The notes beneath the pieces were generated by a model that saw nothing but the letters and a program-made list of their open reading frames with translations, did not search any database and had not been told where the DNA came from. From Dehalococcoidales bacterium (lineage in GTDB: Bacteria > Chloroflexota > Dehalococcoidia > Dehalococcoidales > UBA2162), in contig JAFGCW010000054.1 in NCBI GenBank assembly GCA_016932435.1, positions 1 to 56,223 of the forward strand: DNA of 56,223 nt. Direction: 5' to 3'. Positions 1 through 8,391 of the stretch are shown one piece after another (the stretch's first letter is position 1; each line of letters starts with the position of its first letter). The translations under genes were made by a program, and so were the position numbers.

Positions 1-7
1 ATATTCT

Positions 8-64
8 GCAATTCCGGGGAATTCTTTGTTGCAACTTCGGGGAATTTTGTTTGCAATTCCGTCC
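8..64. repeat. Imperfect short tandem repeat
   Basis: Two adjacent units of 22-23 nt start at 8 and 31. Both begin GCAA, share CGGGGAATT and end in a T/G-rich stretch. A third partial unit starts at 53 (GCAATTCCG). The window edge cuts the context, so whether this is the end of a mobile element or a longer array cannot be seen. The rest of 65-318 is AT-rich and shows no gene, RNA or clear terminator. Confidence 0.5.
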
Positions 65-318
65 CTTTTTATTATGCAACAAGCAGACCAACCAATATTT
101 ACCATCGTAAGATGAAGATTCGTGCCGTCTATGAATGCATAGTTTTTTTACCATTGGTCATTTGATATTTAGTCTAACCTTACTAAGTTTCAACATTTCA
201 GGAATTTTAAAGTACTAAATACATAATAATAACACTTATACGAAATTAAAGGAAGGTTGAAGAAGTACTAGTCTACGATTGATTCTCTACAATATATAGT
301 TGCTTTCATTACGTTACC

Positions 319-636
319 TCAAATACAAATACCCACTATCGAAAGTGTTAATCCCAAAATTGATGCAATAGTAGCTACTATGTACCCTTTCATTTGTGTT
401 CTGTTAACAATTCGATTATTTCGGTTGAAAAAATTAATGATATTATGAACGGATTCTCTGTTCTCGACCAAACCGGTCGATAGACCATTTATAGCTGCTG
501 CTCCTTTTACATAAGGAGCAGGTTCGATAGTTTCATTTGATATTTTCCAATGTCTATATATCAGATATCCATATGTACCTGCTATTACCAACCAAAATAT
601 AGCAAGAATAATATTAATCCAATGCATTACGTCCAT
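319..636 (-). CDS. Small two-TM hypothetical membrane protein
   Basis: A 105-residue protein that I do not recognise. A hydrophobic segment at about residues 5-27 is followed by a polar middle rich in Asn and Arg, then a second hydrophobic segment at about 83-104. The two-helix topology suggests a small inner-membrane protein. The upstream SD is weak (AGGG about 10 nt before the ATG). Its ATG overlaps by one base the TGA of an upstream reading frame encoding a CPKC zinc-ribbon-like tail (637-740), which itself has no usable start. The gene may therefore be the distal part of a decayed operon. The region is AT-rich compared with the rest of the window, which fits accessory DNA. Confidence 0.45.
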   Translation of the reverse strand: MDVMHWINIILAIFWLVIAGTYGYLIYRHWKISNETIEPAPYVKGAAAINGLSTGLVENRESVHNIINFFNRNNRIVNRTQMKGYIVATIASILGLTLSIVGICI

Positions 637-983
637 CAGTTTATCGCCCTTTTAAATCCTGAGTTCTTTTCTTTTAGCCGATTCCAATATAGTAAATTAC
701 ACTTCGGGCATACCTTAGGTAACCTGTTTAGCCTACTCAGCTATTCGTGATTACATCTTAAACATCTATGAATATTTACCATGTTTTTTATTATTTATTT
801 CTAAGCAATATCATGTCAATCTGTATTCATACGATCTATGGTTTTTCAGACGTCCTGTTGGTAAGTGAGGAAGCCGGTGGATGAAGCTTACTCGAGTATT
901 AATATTAGCCTAGTAGATAAATATCCCGATGCTTGTCCAATGATAGGTGACCGGATTAGTATTAGTACTTCCCGTACTTTACG
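637..983. other. Intergenic stretch with possible zinc-ribbon gene remnant
   Basis: No complete gene is visible. On the minus strand at about 637-740 a short frame reads LPKVCPKC and ends in TGA overlapping the ATG of the next gene. The frame is closed by TAG upstream and has no ATG, GTG or TTG start. It looks like the C-terminal remnant of a small zinc-ribbon protein. The plus-strand frames here are low-complexity and unconvincing. Confidence 0.3.
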
Positions 984-2285
984 CTACTCAAGTTTCCTTA
1001 GTGTCGGCAGGAAGAACATGGCTCCGATGGATGCCACGAGGAGGACCATGGAAAAGCTGCCGAGTGCCCAGGGAGTTCCGACGGCCTCTGCAATCATACC
1101 GGCGATGAACGTGCCGAAGCTGGTCAGGCCGAACTGCATCAGGTAGATACTCATGACCCGCCCCAGGTAACGGTTGTCTACATAGTACTGGATGAGCGTA
1201 TTACTGAGGGTCATGCGGCCTGTTTGACCCAGTCCAACCAGAACGATAAAAGCCAGTGAAAGTGGCCATGACTTGGAAAAAGAGAACACGGAGAGGGCTA
1301 TCCCCAGGAGGATACCGCTGGCAAGCATCATCACGCCCCGTTTTTTATTCGGTAGCGACGCCAGAACTATTGAGCCACATATTGAACCGATTCCCGCTAC
1401 ACTCAGGAGAATACCCATCCCGCTGGCGCCGACCTTGAGGATATCCTCGGCGAAGATAGGCATCAGCATCCCGTACGGCATGGAAAGCAAGACCACGATG
1501 AGTGAAAACATCAGGACAAGGAAGATAGGCTTGTCGTGACGTACATACTGTAATCCTTCCTTGATATTATCTATAGCCCTGGTAGTTACCGTTGCCATGG
1601 TGCTTGTTTTAGGCAGCAGAATGAAGAATACCACGGCAAGCAGGTAGGTGCCGGTCATGGCGTAATAGACTGCGGCAAAGCCGATGGCGTCGATCAGGAA
1701 ACCCGTAATCGCCGGGGCTATTATCTGGAGTGTGTTCATACCCATCGTGTTCAGGGAAATGGCGTTCATCAGTTCTTCTTCACTCACGATTTCGCTGATA
1801 ATCGCCTGCCTTGAAGGCATCATCAAGCCCATCGTAGCTCCCTGTATGATGGAGGTGACAATTAAGATCCACCAGGATTCGGTATTCTCAGTACTCATAT
1901 ATCCGGTGTTCAGTGCCACGGCAACTACCAGGGATATTACGGCTGAAATTGCCTGGCCGATAAGCAGGACATACTTCTTCTGTACTCGGTCGGCAATAAC
2001 CCCACCGTAAAGCGAGAAAATCAGCATGGGTACTGCGTTCGCGAAAGACATGATTCCGAGGATACCCGGAGAATTGGTAATACGATAGATAAGGAGGGAA
2101 CGGGCGAGGTTCTGCATATTCATGGCAGCCATCTGTCCGATCATTCCACCATAATAGATGCGGTATATTGGGTTTTTGAATGAAGAGAAGGTACGAAGTT
2201 TGCCTAATGAGAAACCGGTTCTTTTGGAAACGGAAATCCCGATATCCTCGCCGTCAGACGGATTACTGCCGGTAAGTTTATTCAT
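984..2285 (-). CDS. MFS transporter (drug/siderophore-exporter type)
   Basis: A 433-residue membrane protein with about 12 predicted transmembrane segments. A cytoplasmic N-terminal tail of some 35 residues precedes the first helix (IYRIYYGGMIGQM). The loop between helices 2 and 3 carries the MFS signature form GGVIADRVQKK, and a matching GSIVLASLPNKKR lies in the second half. It resembles the EntS/MFS_3 group that exports drugs or siderophores by proton antiport; the substrate cannot be deduced. No good SD precedes the ATG, and a nine-codon minigene (ATG to TAA) overlaps the start, so translation initiation is uncertain. It is the first of three MFS genes in 11 kb and resembles the one at 9928-11178. 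Confidence 0.85.
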   Translation of the reverse strand: MNKLTGSNPSDGEDIGISVSKRTGFSLGKLRTFSSFKNPIYRIYYGGMIGQMAAMNMQNLARSLLIYRITNSPGILGIMSFANAVPMLIFSLYGGVIADRVQKKYVLLIGQAISAVISLVVAVALNTGYMSTENTESWWILIVTSIIQGATMGLMMPSRQAIISEIVSEEELMNAISLNTMGMNTLQIIAPAITGFLIDAIGFAAVYYAMTGTYLLAVVFFILLPKTSTMATVTTRAIDNIKEGLQYVRHDKPIFLVLMFSLIVVLLSMPYGMLMPIFAEDILKVGASGMGILLSVAGIGSICGSIVLASLPNKKRGVMMLASGILLGIALSVFSFSKSWPLSLAFIVLVGLGQTGRMTLSNTLIQYYVDNRYLGRVMSIYLMQFGLTSFGTFIAGMIAEAVGTPWALGSFSMVLLVASIGAMFFLPTLRKLE

Positions 2286-2461
2286 TGAATACAGGTTCAG
2301 CTTTCATATTCAGTTCTCTGTGTGTGGGGAAAGCCAGTAGTTCAATGCGGGAAGGTTTTCTCTCTACAAATTCCAGTATATACCTCCGGTAAGAAATGTA
2401 CAAAATACAGCGTGAAAAACGAGTGAAAGAGAAGGAGAGAATAGGAAGCAAGATTTACTGG

Positions 2462-2481
2462 ATACCGGCTTTCGCCGGTAT
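2462..2481. repeat. REP-like palindrome
   Basis: A perfect 8-bp stem (ATACCGGC / GCCGGTAT) around the loop TTTC, with flanks reading CTGG and GGGA. It has the same architecture as the palindromes at 5563-5576 and 19566-19585, so it is one copy of a dispersed intergenic family. It lies between an MFS gene and a UROD-like gene, both on the minus strand, so it could also slow transcription, but it has no T-run. Confidence 0.6.
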
Positions 2482-2528
2482 GGGATCTGAAAGTGCGGGA
2501 TAAAGAAAGTCTATAACATAGTAGTACT

Positions 2529-2562
2529 GGCGGGTTTCATTCGCTAGCGAACTCCACCCGCC
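2529..2562. repeat. Nested palindrome, REP-like
   Basis: The outer stem GGCGGGT / ACCCGCC encloses an inner perfect palindrome TTCGCTAGCGAA. It lies 28 bases beyond the stop codon of the UROD-like gene on the minus strand. It may be a second class of dispersed repeat or a structured 3' end. No T-run follows on the minus strand, so a simple intrinsic terminator is not supported. Together with the palindrome at 2462 it fills most of the 304-base gap 2286-2589. Confidence 0.55.
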
Positions 2563-2589
2563 CTACGCTTATTATTACAGGATTAACCC

Positions 2590-3978
2590 TTATGTATACT
2601 GCCCGTACTTCCTGGCGGCAGCGACCATTGCTTTGACGTTTTCCGGTCTGGCGTAGTCCGAGGCGCTGCCCGGACCGAGGATCAGGCCGCCGTCTTTACC
2701 TACTACCTCGATGAGTTTCTTACAGTACGCGTCTACTTCTTCCGGAGTGCCTGCCTGGAGTATCGTAGGTGGTACCCCTCCCTGGATGCACATACGGTCG
2801 CCGATAATCTCCTTGGCCCTGAATACGTCGGTCAGTTCGCAGTGGAATACCATTTTCCCCTTGGGGAAATCAAGCAGGTATTCGAGGCGTTCATTCCAGA
2901 TACCCTCGAAGAATGGAGAAAGGATGCATCCCAGTTCTATCGTTTTCATCATAGCTTTCTTGAGGGTAGGCCAGTAAAATTTCTCGAAGTCTTTCACAGA
3001 CATGAATCCGTCCGAGCCACGGTGCAGGGCTATGAATAACCTCGGCGGGTTGCCGTTGGCATCGAGAGAGAATGGTCTTGCCCTGGCCATCCGCCACTCA
3101 AGTAGCATATCGCAGGCAGCCAGGAGTTTATCGGGGCACTGGTACATATCCAGCATCGCACCTCTCATTCCTCTGAGAAAGTCGGAGATCGTATCGAACG
3201 GAGCCCCGCCTACCGGTACACCTCCGCCACCGCCGGTCATCCCTCTCATCATGGAGCTGCCGAAACCACCCGCACCAATATACTCCGGCGGGAAACCAAG
3301 GTCTATCATCTCGTTACTGAATTCTTCCTGTTCTTTATTCAGCTTCTGCTGTTCCTCATTCACCTTGATCAATATATTACCGATTTCCCTGAACTCCGGT
3401 GAAGCAAAGATAGCAGCGAGTCCCTGGATACCGAAACCGCCTATCGCGTCTTTAAACGGGGGCAGCTTGGGAAGGGGCGCAAAAAGCCCATACACACGTG
3501 GCAGGTAGTACCGAAGGGCGAAATCGGAAGGATCGTTCAGGAAAATGTCGTATTCATCCTGCATCATGTACTCGCCTTCGATAAACTGGTAGGGTGTATC
3601 AGGGGGTAAAGAACCACCGGGCCAGGCAGCAGTCCTCGAGCCCAGTAATTCCAGGATAGTGCCGGAATTAGCGAAAAGGCCGATTCCGCCGGTATCTGCA
3701 TCCATTTCCAGCGCCGTCAGCAGGCTGGCCATCCGGTAGGCATTGTGGTCGTAGTACATTACGGAAAGTGGAAGCCCGGCGTTCTTGACCGCGAAGACAT
3801 TAGTCTGGACAGTCACGGGAACCCTATCCGGTATTTTCAGCTGACTCGCGTCGGCAATTCTCTGCTCTTTTTCCCGTATAAGTTCCTTTAAACTCTTTCC
3901 GTTTTTCTGTTCGATATCGTCCTTTGCCTTGATAATACGTTTTCGCAGGTTCTCCTTTACCGCTCCATCAATCGTCAT
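2590..3978 (-). CDS. UROD/MtaA-type methyltransferase-like protein
   Basis: A 462-residue protein of the uroporphyrinogen decarboxylase superfamily, whose anaerobic members (MtaA/MtbA types) mostly move methyl groups from corrinoid proteins. The C-terminal half has the family shape: KDFEKFYWPTLKKAM, then FFEGIWNERLEYLLDFPKGK, then a GGVPP loop followed by LILGPGSA. A Gly-rich stretch (MMRGMTGGGGGVP) at about residue 250 is unusual and probably an exposed loop. I start at the ATG at 3978, because GGAGGAG sits 6 nt before it; the frame opens at a TTG five codons earlier that overlaps this SD. Neighbouring MFS genes and the nearby UGA-containing reductase-like gene suggest a catabolic cluster. 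The substrate is unknown, and true heme synthesis is unlikely. Confidence 0.8.
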   Translation of the reverse strand: MTIDGAVKENLRKRIIKAKDDIEQKNGKSLKELIREKEQRIADASQLKIPDRVPVTVQTNVFAVKNAGLPLSVMYYDHNAYRMASLLTALEMDADTGGIGLFANSGTILELLGSRTAAWPGGSLPPDTPYQFIEGEYMMQDEYDIFLNDPSDFALRYYLPRVYGLFAPLPKLPPFKDAIGGFGIQGLAAIFASPEFREIGNILIKVNEEQQKLNKEQEEFSNEMIDLGFPPEYIGAGGFGSSMMRGMTGGGGGVPVGGAPFDTISDFLRGMRGAMLDMYQCPDKLLAACDMLLEWRMARARPFSLDANGNPPRLFIALHRGSDGFMSVKDFEKFYWPTLKKAMMKTIELGCILSPFFEGIWNERLEYLLDFPKGKMVFHCELTDVFRAKEIIGDRMCIQGGVPPTILQAGTPEEVDAYCKKLIEVVGKDGGLILGPGSASDYARPENVKAMVAAARKYGQYT

Positions 3979-4054
3979 ATAGGGCTCCTCCAATAATGCG
4001 TTTTTGTTTTATTTAAATGCGTATAGTCTATCGTTACCTTTGGTGTATGTCAAA

Positions 4055-5344
4055 CTAAGCAGGATACTTATGCATCTCGATTTTATCGGTGGGTTTTACT
4101 CGCAATATGAACACCAGGATGATCCGTGCCAGTACTGCGGCACTCATGATAATAAAGGCAAGGTTATAACTGCCGCTGGAATCGAATATCAGACCGCCAA
4201 GGTATGGGCCAATAGCTCCACCGACGTATATTCCTACCTCCAGGATACCGAGTACTTTTCCGATATCACTAAGAGTAAAAATTCGTCCGATAAGCACGGT
4301 AATCGCGGTACCGAAGCTGGCGAAAGTGATTCCATTGATAAAACCGTAAAGGTAGAGCATCCATAGTTCCCGAATCCATATCAGGCTGAGTATGGCGACG
4401 AACTGGAGTGCCGAACTTACTATGGCGATTCCTTTAGCATTAACTCTGTCGGAAATAATCCCGGAGAAAAGTCGACCGATAATCTGGGCGATACCACTTA
4501 AACTGAGGATAGTGGCTGCTTCCACTTCTGAAAAGCCGATATCGACGGTGTGAGGGACAATATGTGTCATTACGAAAAACATGCTGAAAGCCATGAACAA
4601 CCAGATAAAAAATACTGCCCAGAAGTTTATGTCCAAAAATAGCTGGCGCATATTGAGAGGTTCTGTTTCGGTGATGGTAGCAGTCTGTGGCATGTCCGGC
4701 GCCGGATCTCCATCTGCGAACGCCCCGATTTCACCGGGGGTTTTCTTCAGCAGTTGGGCTGCGGGAAGCATAACGAGCCAGGATAGTCCTCCAAGAAGAA
4801 ACATGGTTTCCCGCCAGCCTATAGAACCGATAAACGAAGCCGAAGTTGGAGAGATCGTTGCTATACCTATCCCTCCGCCAACTCCGGTCAAACCGATGGC
4901 AAGTCCTCGTTTACGGTTGAACCAGTGCAGTACAGTGGCCGTTATTACCACGTAAACAGCACCGGCGCCAAACGCCATAAGCAGACCGTAAGTAATATAA
5001 ATCTGCCAGCTACTTGTCGTCAGACCAGTCAGTACCATGCTTAGACCGATGAACATCCCCATAACGGTAAAGACCTTCCTCGGTCCGTAACGATCGATAG
5101 CCCATCCTGCAAGCAGACAGGCTATCGCGCTGAACACCATTCGAATCGATAGAATAGCTGATGTCGATGCTCTTGTCAGGTTAAACTCATCTGCCAGGCT
5201 ATTGAAGAAAACACCGAATGTGGAGTTGACGCCCATCATGATGAATCCGCTGGCGATAATGACCGCTACGATGATCCAGCCATAGAAAAACGGAAGGCGA
5301 GAAGCGAAGGATTTCTTATTTCCGGATGGTTTGCGTGATTGCAT
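4055..5344 (-). CDS. MFS transporter, oxalate/formate antiporter-like
   Basis: A 429-residue, 12-helix permease of the OFA/monocarboxylate group. Visible features are the opening PFFYGWIIVAVIIASGF, the loop GWAIDRYGPRKVF between helices 2 and 3, and a long hydrophilic centre (about residues 205-235, rich in Pro and Thr). The second half begins with NFWAVFFIWLFMAFSMFFV. Relatives carry small organic anions such as oxalate, formate or lactate. No SD precedes the ATG. Instead TATACT lies 6 nt upstream, which would give an essentially leaderless mRNA. Its place between the UROD-like gene and the UGA-containing gene suggests uptake or exchange of the substrate of that cluster; this is inference. 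Confidence 0.85.
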   Translation of the reverse strand: MQSRKPSGNKKSFASRLPFFYGWIIVAVIIASGFIMMGVNSTFGVFFNSLADEFNLTRASTSAILSIRMVFSAIACLLAGWAIDRYGPRKVFTVMGMFIGLSMVLTGLTTSSWQIYITYGLLMAFGAGAVYVVITATVLHWFNRKRGLAIGLTGVGGGIGIATISPTSASFIGSIGWRETMFLLGGLSWLVMLPAAQLLKKTPGEIGAFADGDPAPDMPQTATITETEPLNMRQLFLDINFWAVFFIWLFMAFSMFFVMTHIVPHTVDIGFSEVEAATILSLSGIAQIIGRLFSGIISDRVNAKGIAIVSSALQFVAILSLIWIRELWMLYLYGFINGITFASFGTAITVLIGRIFTLSDIGKVLGILEVGIYVGGAIGPYLGGLIFDSSGSYNLAFIIMSAAVLARIILVFILRVKPTDKIEMHKYPA

Positions 5345-5416
5345 GGATAAAGTATATCAATTTCACAGGATTGTCACTATGTAGCTGTTAGTAACTACCG
5401 AAAATGAATTGCTATT

Positions 5417-5459
5417 TCATTCTGAGGGATTACGCTTTCGGTGAACGACCGAAGAATCT
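5417..5459. repeat. Dispersed intergenic repeat (TCATTCTGAGG...GAAGAATCT type)
   Basis: The segment opens with TCATTCTGAGGGA and closes with GACCGAAGAATCT, with an internal TTCGGT...ACCGAA inverted pair. I recall this end pair from short dispersed intergenic repeats in other bacterial genomes. With the palindrome at 5563-5576 it occupies part of the 338-base gap 5345-5682, which otherwise shows only a TTGACA-type hexamer at 5611 and the SD of the next gene. Confidence 0.45.
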
Positions 5460-5562
5460 CCTTATATATTGGATGAAATCCTTCGTCCTCCTTTGTCGTC
5501 CTTAGGATGACTGCTAATCATTATCCGGATTCTGCCAGTATATCCCACTGATACAATAGAAT

Positions 5563-5576
5563 CCTGCTTTCGCAGG
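5563..5576. repeat. REP-like palindrome (short copy)
   Basis: CCTGC-TTTC-GCAGG is a 5-bp stem with the same TTTC loop and flanking AGAAT as the palindromes at 2462 and 19566. It is a shorter, diverged member of the same family. Confidence 0.45.
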
Positions 5577-5682
5577 GGTGGTAATAACTAAGGTAGAGTA
5601 GAGGATTTCTTTGACAAATCCGGGAGGGTTTATTAAGGTTATATAACGAAAATTCAATTATGTAGCTTAAGGAGTACGATTA

Positions 5683-7449
5683 ATGGAAAACAGAGTCTAT
5701 AAGTGTCTTAATCCGGTTGGTATCCAGCCGCCGGTGAAGACATACCCATTAGCGCCCCGGCTGGACACCCTGGACGGCAAGACCATTCACATGAGCATCT
5801 GCGGTGAAGCGGATATATGGGTGCCGCTGGAGAAAAAACTGAAGGCAGGATACCCTAACATCAACTGGACGGTGAACAAACGATATCATATCGTCCCGAT
5901 GGAACTCTCCGAGGAAGAGAAGAAGACAACAGACGCGGTGATACTCGGGGTATGCTGGTGACATAACGCCGTTAACAGGCAGTTGCCTTATATAGCAAGT
6001 CTCGAGAAACAAGGAATTCCAACAGTATTTATCAATTTTGGAGAAGAGACAGGAAAGGTAGAGCATGATTCCACTTTGCACGGAGTACCAAAAATCAGGC
6101 ACATCGTTGCTTCACGGAACTCCGTTGGTGGAGTCAGCGAGGCTGAAATTCTTATACAACCTGTCCTTGATGCCTTGACCAGACCATTAACCGCCGAAGA
6201 ACAAGAAAGCGGTCTATGGGCGCCTCACGAGCCGAGGATATTATTCGAAGGGACGTTACCCGAGGCCGAGGAATTCTATAACCAGACAGAGAATATACCC
6301 GGAATGCTGAACGCTCCTTTTGCAAAATACACCGATGGTCTTCCGGTGGTAATTCCCACCGAGGAACGGGTAGAAACGATGCTGAAAGGCACCAGTCACA
6401 AGCCTGATGAGTTAATAGTTCTGCAACGTGACATGGAAGTACCGGGATATCGTGTGCTCGAAGCGCCGATGATCAGGAAGAAAGGCGATGTGATCCGATT
6501 CATGCCGATGTTCCGTACTGCAACGGTTGAACAGGTTGCGGTCAATGCCGTGATGGCAGGATGTAAACCGGAACAGTTCCCGGTGGTGCTGGCAATCGCC
6601 GAATCGGGTGGTGGTACCGGTGACGGACGTGGTGGAGGTGGGGCTTTCATCATCAGCGGGCCTATCTATAAAGAGATAGGTATGAACGTGACCAATAGCA
6701 TTTTCGGACCGGGTAATCCTGCCGCGAAAGCAATCGGTCGTGTCGGCAGTCTCCTTTGGCGTAACCTCGGCGGTTATAAGGAAACAGTCACCACTATCAC
6801 TACGCTTGGCAATCCCATCGTCAATGGCGGTTTTATTATCGCTGAATATGCCGATGGTCTTCCGGAAGGCTGGAAGGGCCTTAATGAGGAACTGGGATAC
6901 AGGAAGGACGAGAGTATTCTCATGCCTCATCCGGGAGGACTTATCGGAGATTGGGGTATCGGTCAGCAGAACGCTCCTGGTGTTTATCGTTCACTCCAGA
7001 GGACAGGACACGGCGCTATAGCCAGATTCCTCGATGTTAAGGGTATTCCCGGACCGCACAATTACCTCGAATACCTTACAAAGGGTGCCTGGGCAACCAG
7101 GGATGGCGGATTTACCATGGTAATGCCGCCGCAGGTAGCCCAGGACCTGTGCGACTACGGATTCAAGACCAAGCAGGAAGTGTATGAGTGGATATGGAAG
7201 AGGAGCTTCGAACCTGTCAGTGAATTCAGAATGCGGGGTATGCAGGACTACATCACTAACGGGTGGCTTGGGATTGAGAGTACATCGGGTAAGCCGTGGA
7301 AAGAACTGCCTGATGACTACATGGTTCCTGCCGGCGGTGACGATCCCTTCGGAAGTTACAATATCCTTCTTTGCAATATGGAGGAAACAGCAGTCGCCCG
7401 ATTCGGCGGCGGTCACGGCCCGGCTTTCAGCATTGATGAATGGCGATAA
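5683..7449 (+). CDS. GrdB/UGSC-like selenoprotein, copy 1 (UGA read as Sec93)
   Basis: One 588-residue gene with an in-frame TGA at 5959-5961. The first 92 codons end in AVILGVCW; the same frame continues UHNAVNRQLPYIASLEKQGIPTV for 495 codons. The region before and after the TGA aligns with the Sec site of GrdB-type selenoprotein B (strand, Sec, helix, EKxGIPTV). The paralog at 24734-26491 has TGA at the same place. The C-terminal part (about residue 215 on) has TDGLPVVIPTEERV, VAVNAVMAGCKP near 285 and a Gly-rich loop near 310, as in proteins I recall as the UGSC seleno-family. A thiol/selenol reductase role is likely; the substrate is unknown. SD AAGGAG lies 8 nt before the ATG. The alternative is a nonsense mutation, which the paralog argues against. 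Confidence 0.85.
5959..5995 (+). promoter_or_regulatory. Candidate bacterial SECIS after Sec UGA, copy 1
   Basis: The UGA is followed after 15 nt by AGGC-AGTT-GCCT (5977-5988), a small hairpin with G in its apical loop, at the distance expected for a SelB-binding element. The 24 bases from 5972 to 5995 are identical to those in copy 2, including all third codon positions. The stem is only 4 bp, so the structure alone is weak; position and conservation are the main support. Confidence 0.5.
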
Positions 7450-7487
7450 ATTCCTTTAAACAACAGCATGACTATGTAAGAAATGTT

Positions 7488-7524
7488 ATAAAAGGGGTTG
7501 TCTCTTTAAGACATCTCCTTTTAT
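7488..7524 (+). terminator. Hairpin terminator after copy-1 selenoprotein gene
   Basis: ATAAAAGG pairs with CCTTTTAT; inside it GTCT pairs with AGAC around CTTTA, and the bases between are mostly compatible. The hairpin lies 38 bases after the TAA at 7447-7449. The U-rich part is inside the 3' arm, so efficiency is uncertain. Confidence 0.5.
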
Positions 7525-7590
7525 CGATAAAGATAGACTTAATATTAACTTAACAATTCAGGAATAGTATAAAGGTCATCAGGATATGAC

Positions 7591-7797
7591 ATGAAGATAG
7601 GCCTTATTTGTCTCATTATCGGAGTACTTTTGCTGCTGTGTTCTATCCCATACTCTATCATTTGCCTGATAGCCGGAGTGAACCAGATCGAAGAAGGGAT
7701 TGTATCAGGCGGCTTTTCGGCCTATATCGGTATAATCGGTGTGGTGGTCGGTTTTATATTAACCACGATTGGAGTTACAAAGGTTTTTAAGCATTAA
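7591..7797 (+). CDS. Small two-TM membrane protein
   Basis: A 68-residue protein made almost entirely of two hydrophobic helices (about residues 4-29 and 43-62), joined by a short loop with NQIEEG. I do not recognise a family. The SD is poor (CAGGAT about 6 nt upstream). It follows the copy-1 selenoprotein gene by 141 bases, behind a hairpin, and ends just before a strong bidirectional terminator, so it is probably a separate small transcription unit. Function unknown; small proteins of this shape are often membrane-stress or transporter accessories, but nothing here shows that. Confidence 0.55.
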   Translation: MKIGLICLIIGVLLLLCSIPYSIICLIAGVNQIEEGIVSGGFSAYIGIIGVVVGFILTTIGVTKVFKH

Positions 7798-7822
7798 ATA
7801 TTCAAGACTGTAGTGAAATACG

Positions 7823-7848
7823 AACGGGGAAGCGTTCGCTTCCCCGTT
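7823..7848. terminator. Bidirectional intrinsic terminator
   Basis: A perfect 11-bp stem AACGGGGAAGC / GCTTCCCCGTT with loop GTTC. TTCCTTTTCTTTA follows on the plus strand. It lies between convergent genes ending at 7797 (+) and 7870 (-). Confidence 0.8.
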
Positions 7849-7869
7849 TCCTTTTCTTTATAAATTAAC

Positions 7870-8325
7870 CTAGTCTTTATTCTGCGGTATAAGCTTGAGG
7901 TCGATGAATTCTGCTTCTTTTCCGCCTACTTTTAGTCCGTAATCGGGAGTCATCGGAGCGTTCACGAAGAAGAAGGGAGTGCCGACCCTGGTATGCCTGA
8001 TGGGACAGTGGATTGTACCTGCAGGAAGGAACAGGGCGGTGGTTCGGTTTATTATATATTTTTCTCCCTCTTCACCAAGATGAAGTTCAGTCTCCGCATC
8101 ATAGGCGGTCAGGTCATCGGTGCAGGGGACCCAGAGCATTACCTGGTCGAAATCATGCGAATGGGGAGGTTCCAGCCCTTCGAACGGCACGCTGACATGG
8201 GTAAACCTTATCTGGAAATTAATATCTTTATTGTCCAGCGTGTGCATAATCATGTTCTTGAACGGGGGATAAGTGGTCTCGTGTATGATTTCATTTGTAA
8301 AAAGATGAGCATATTTCCCTTCCAT
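7870..8325 (-). CDS. Cupin-domain protein
   Basis: A 151-residue single-cupin protein. The first metal-binding motif appears as PPHSHDFDQVMLWV (about residues 53-66), with two His and a downstream acidic residue. The second motif is LFLPAGTIHCPIRHTRVG (about 98-115), holding the usual P-G-x-x-H. Members bind a divalent metal and may be isomerases, dioxygenases or sensors; the reaction cannot be read from sequence. A strong SD (AAGGAGGAG) precedes the ATG. It converges on the small membrane protein and is separated from it by a strong terminator. Upstream lies the PAP2 gene on the same strand, 66 bases away. Confidence 0.75.
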   Translation of the reverse strand: MEGKYAHLFTNEIIHETTYPPFKNMIMHTLDNKDINFQIRFTHVSVPFEGLEPPHSHDFDQVMLWVPCTDDLTAYDAETELHLGEEGEKYIINRTTALFLPAGTIHCPIRHTRVGTPFFFVNAPMTPDYGLKVGGKEAEFIDLKLIPQNKD

Positions 8326-8391
8326 ATATATCTCCTCCTTTAGAATAATATCCGATGGTTTGTCCCATTATCGATGAATCAGAGATAAAAT

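Noticed and set aside
637..740. Complete small zinc-ribbon gene on the minus strand
   Set aside because: The frame is closed by a stop upstream and has no ATG, GTG or TTG; kept only as a possible remnant.
5683..5961. Separate short ORF ending in CW, with a second gene starting at 5983
   Set aside because: The TGA lies in a conserved block, the paralog breaks at the same residue and the frame continues; read as one Sec gene.
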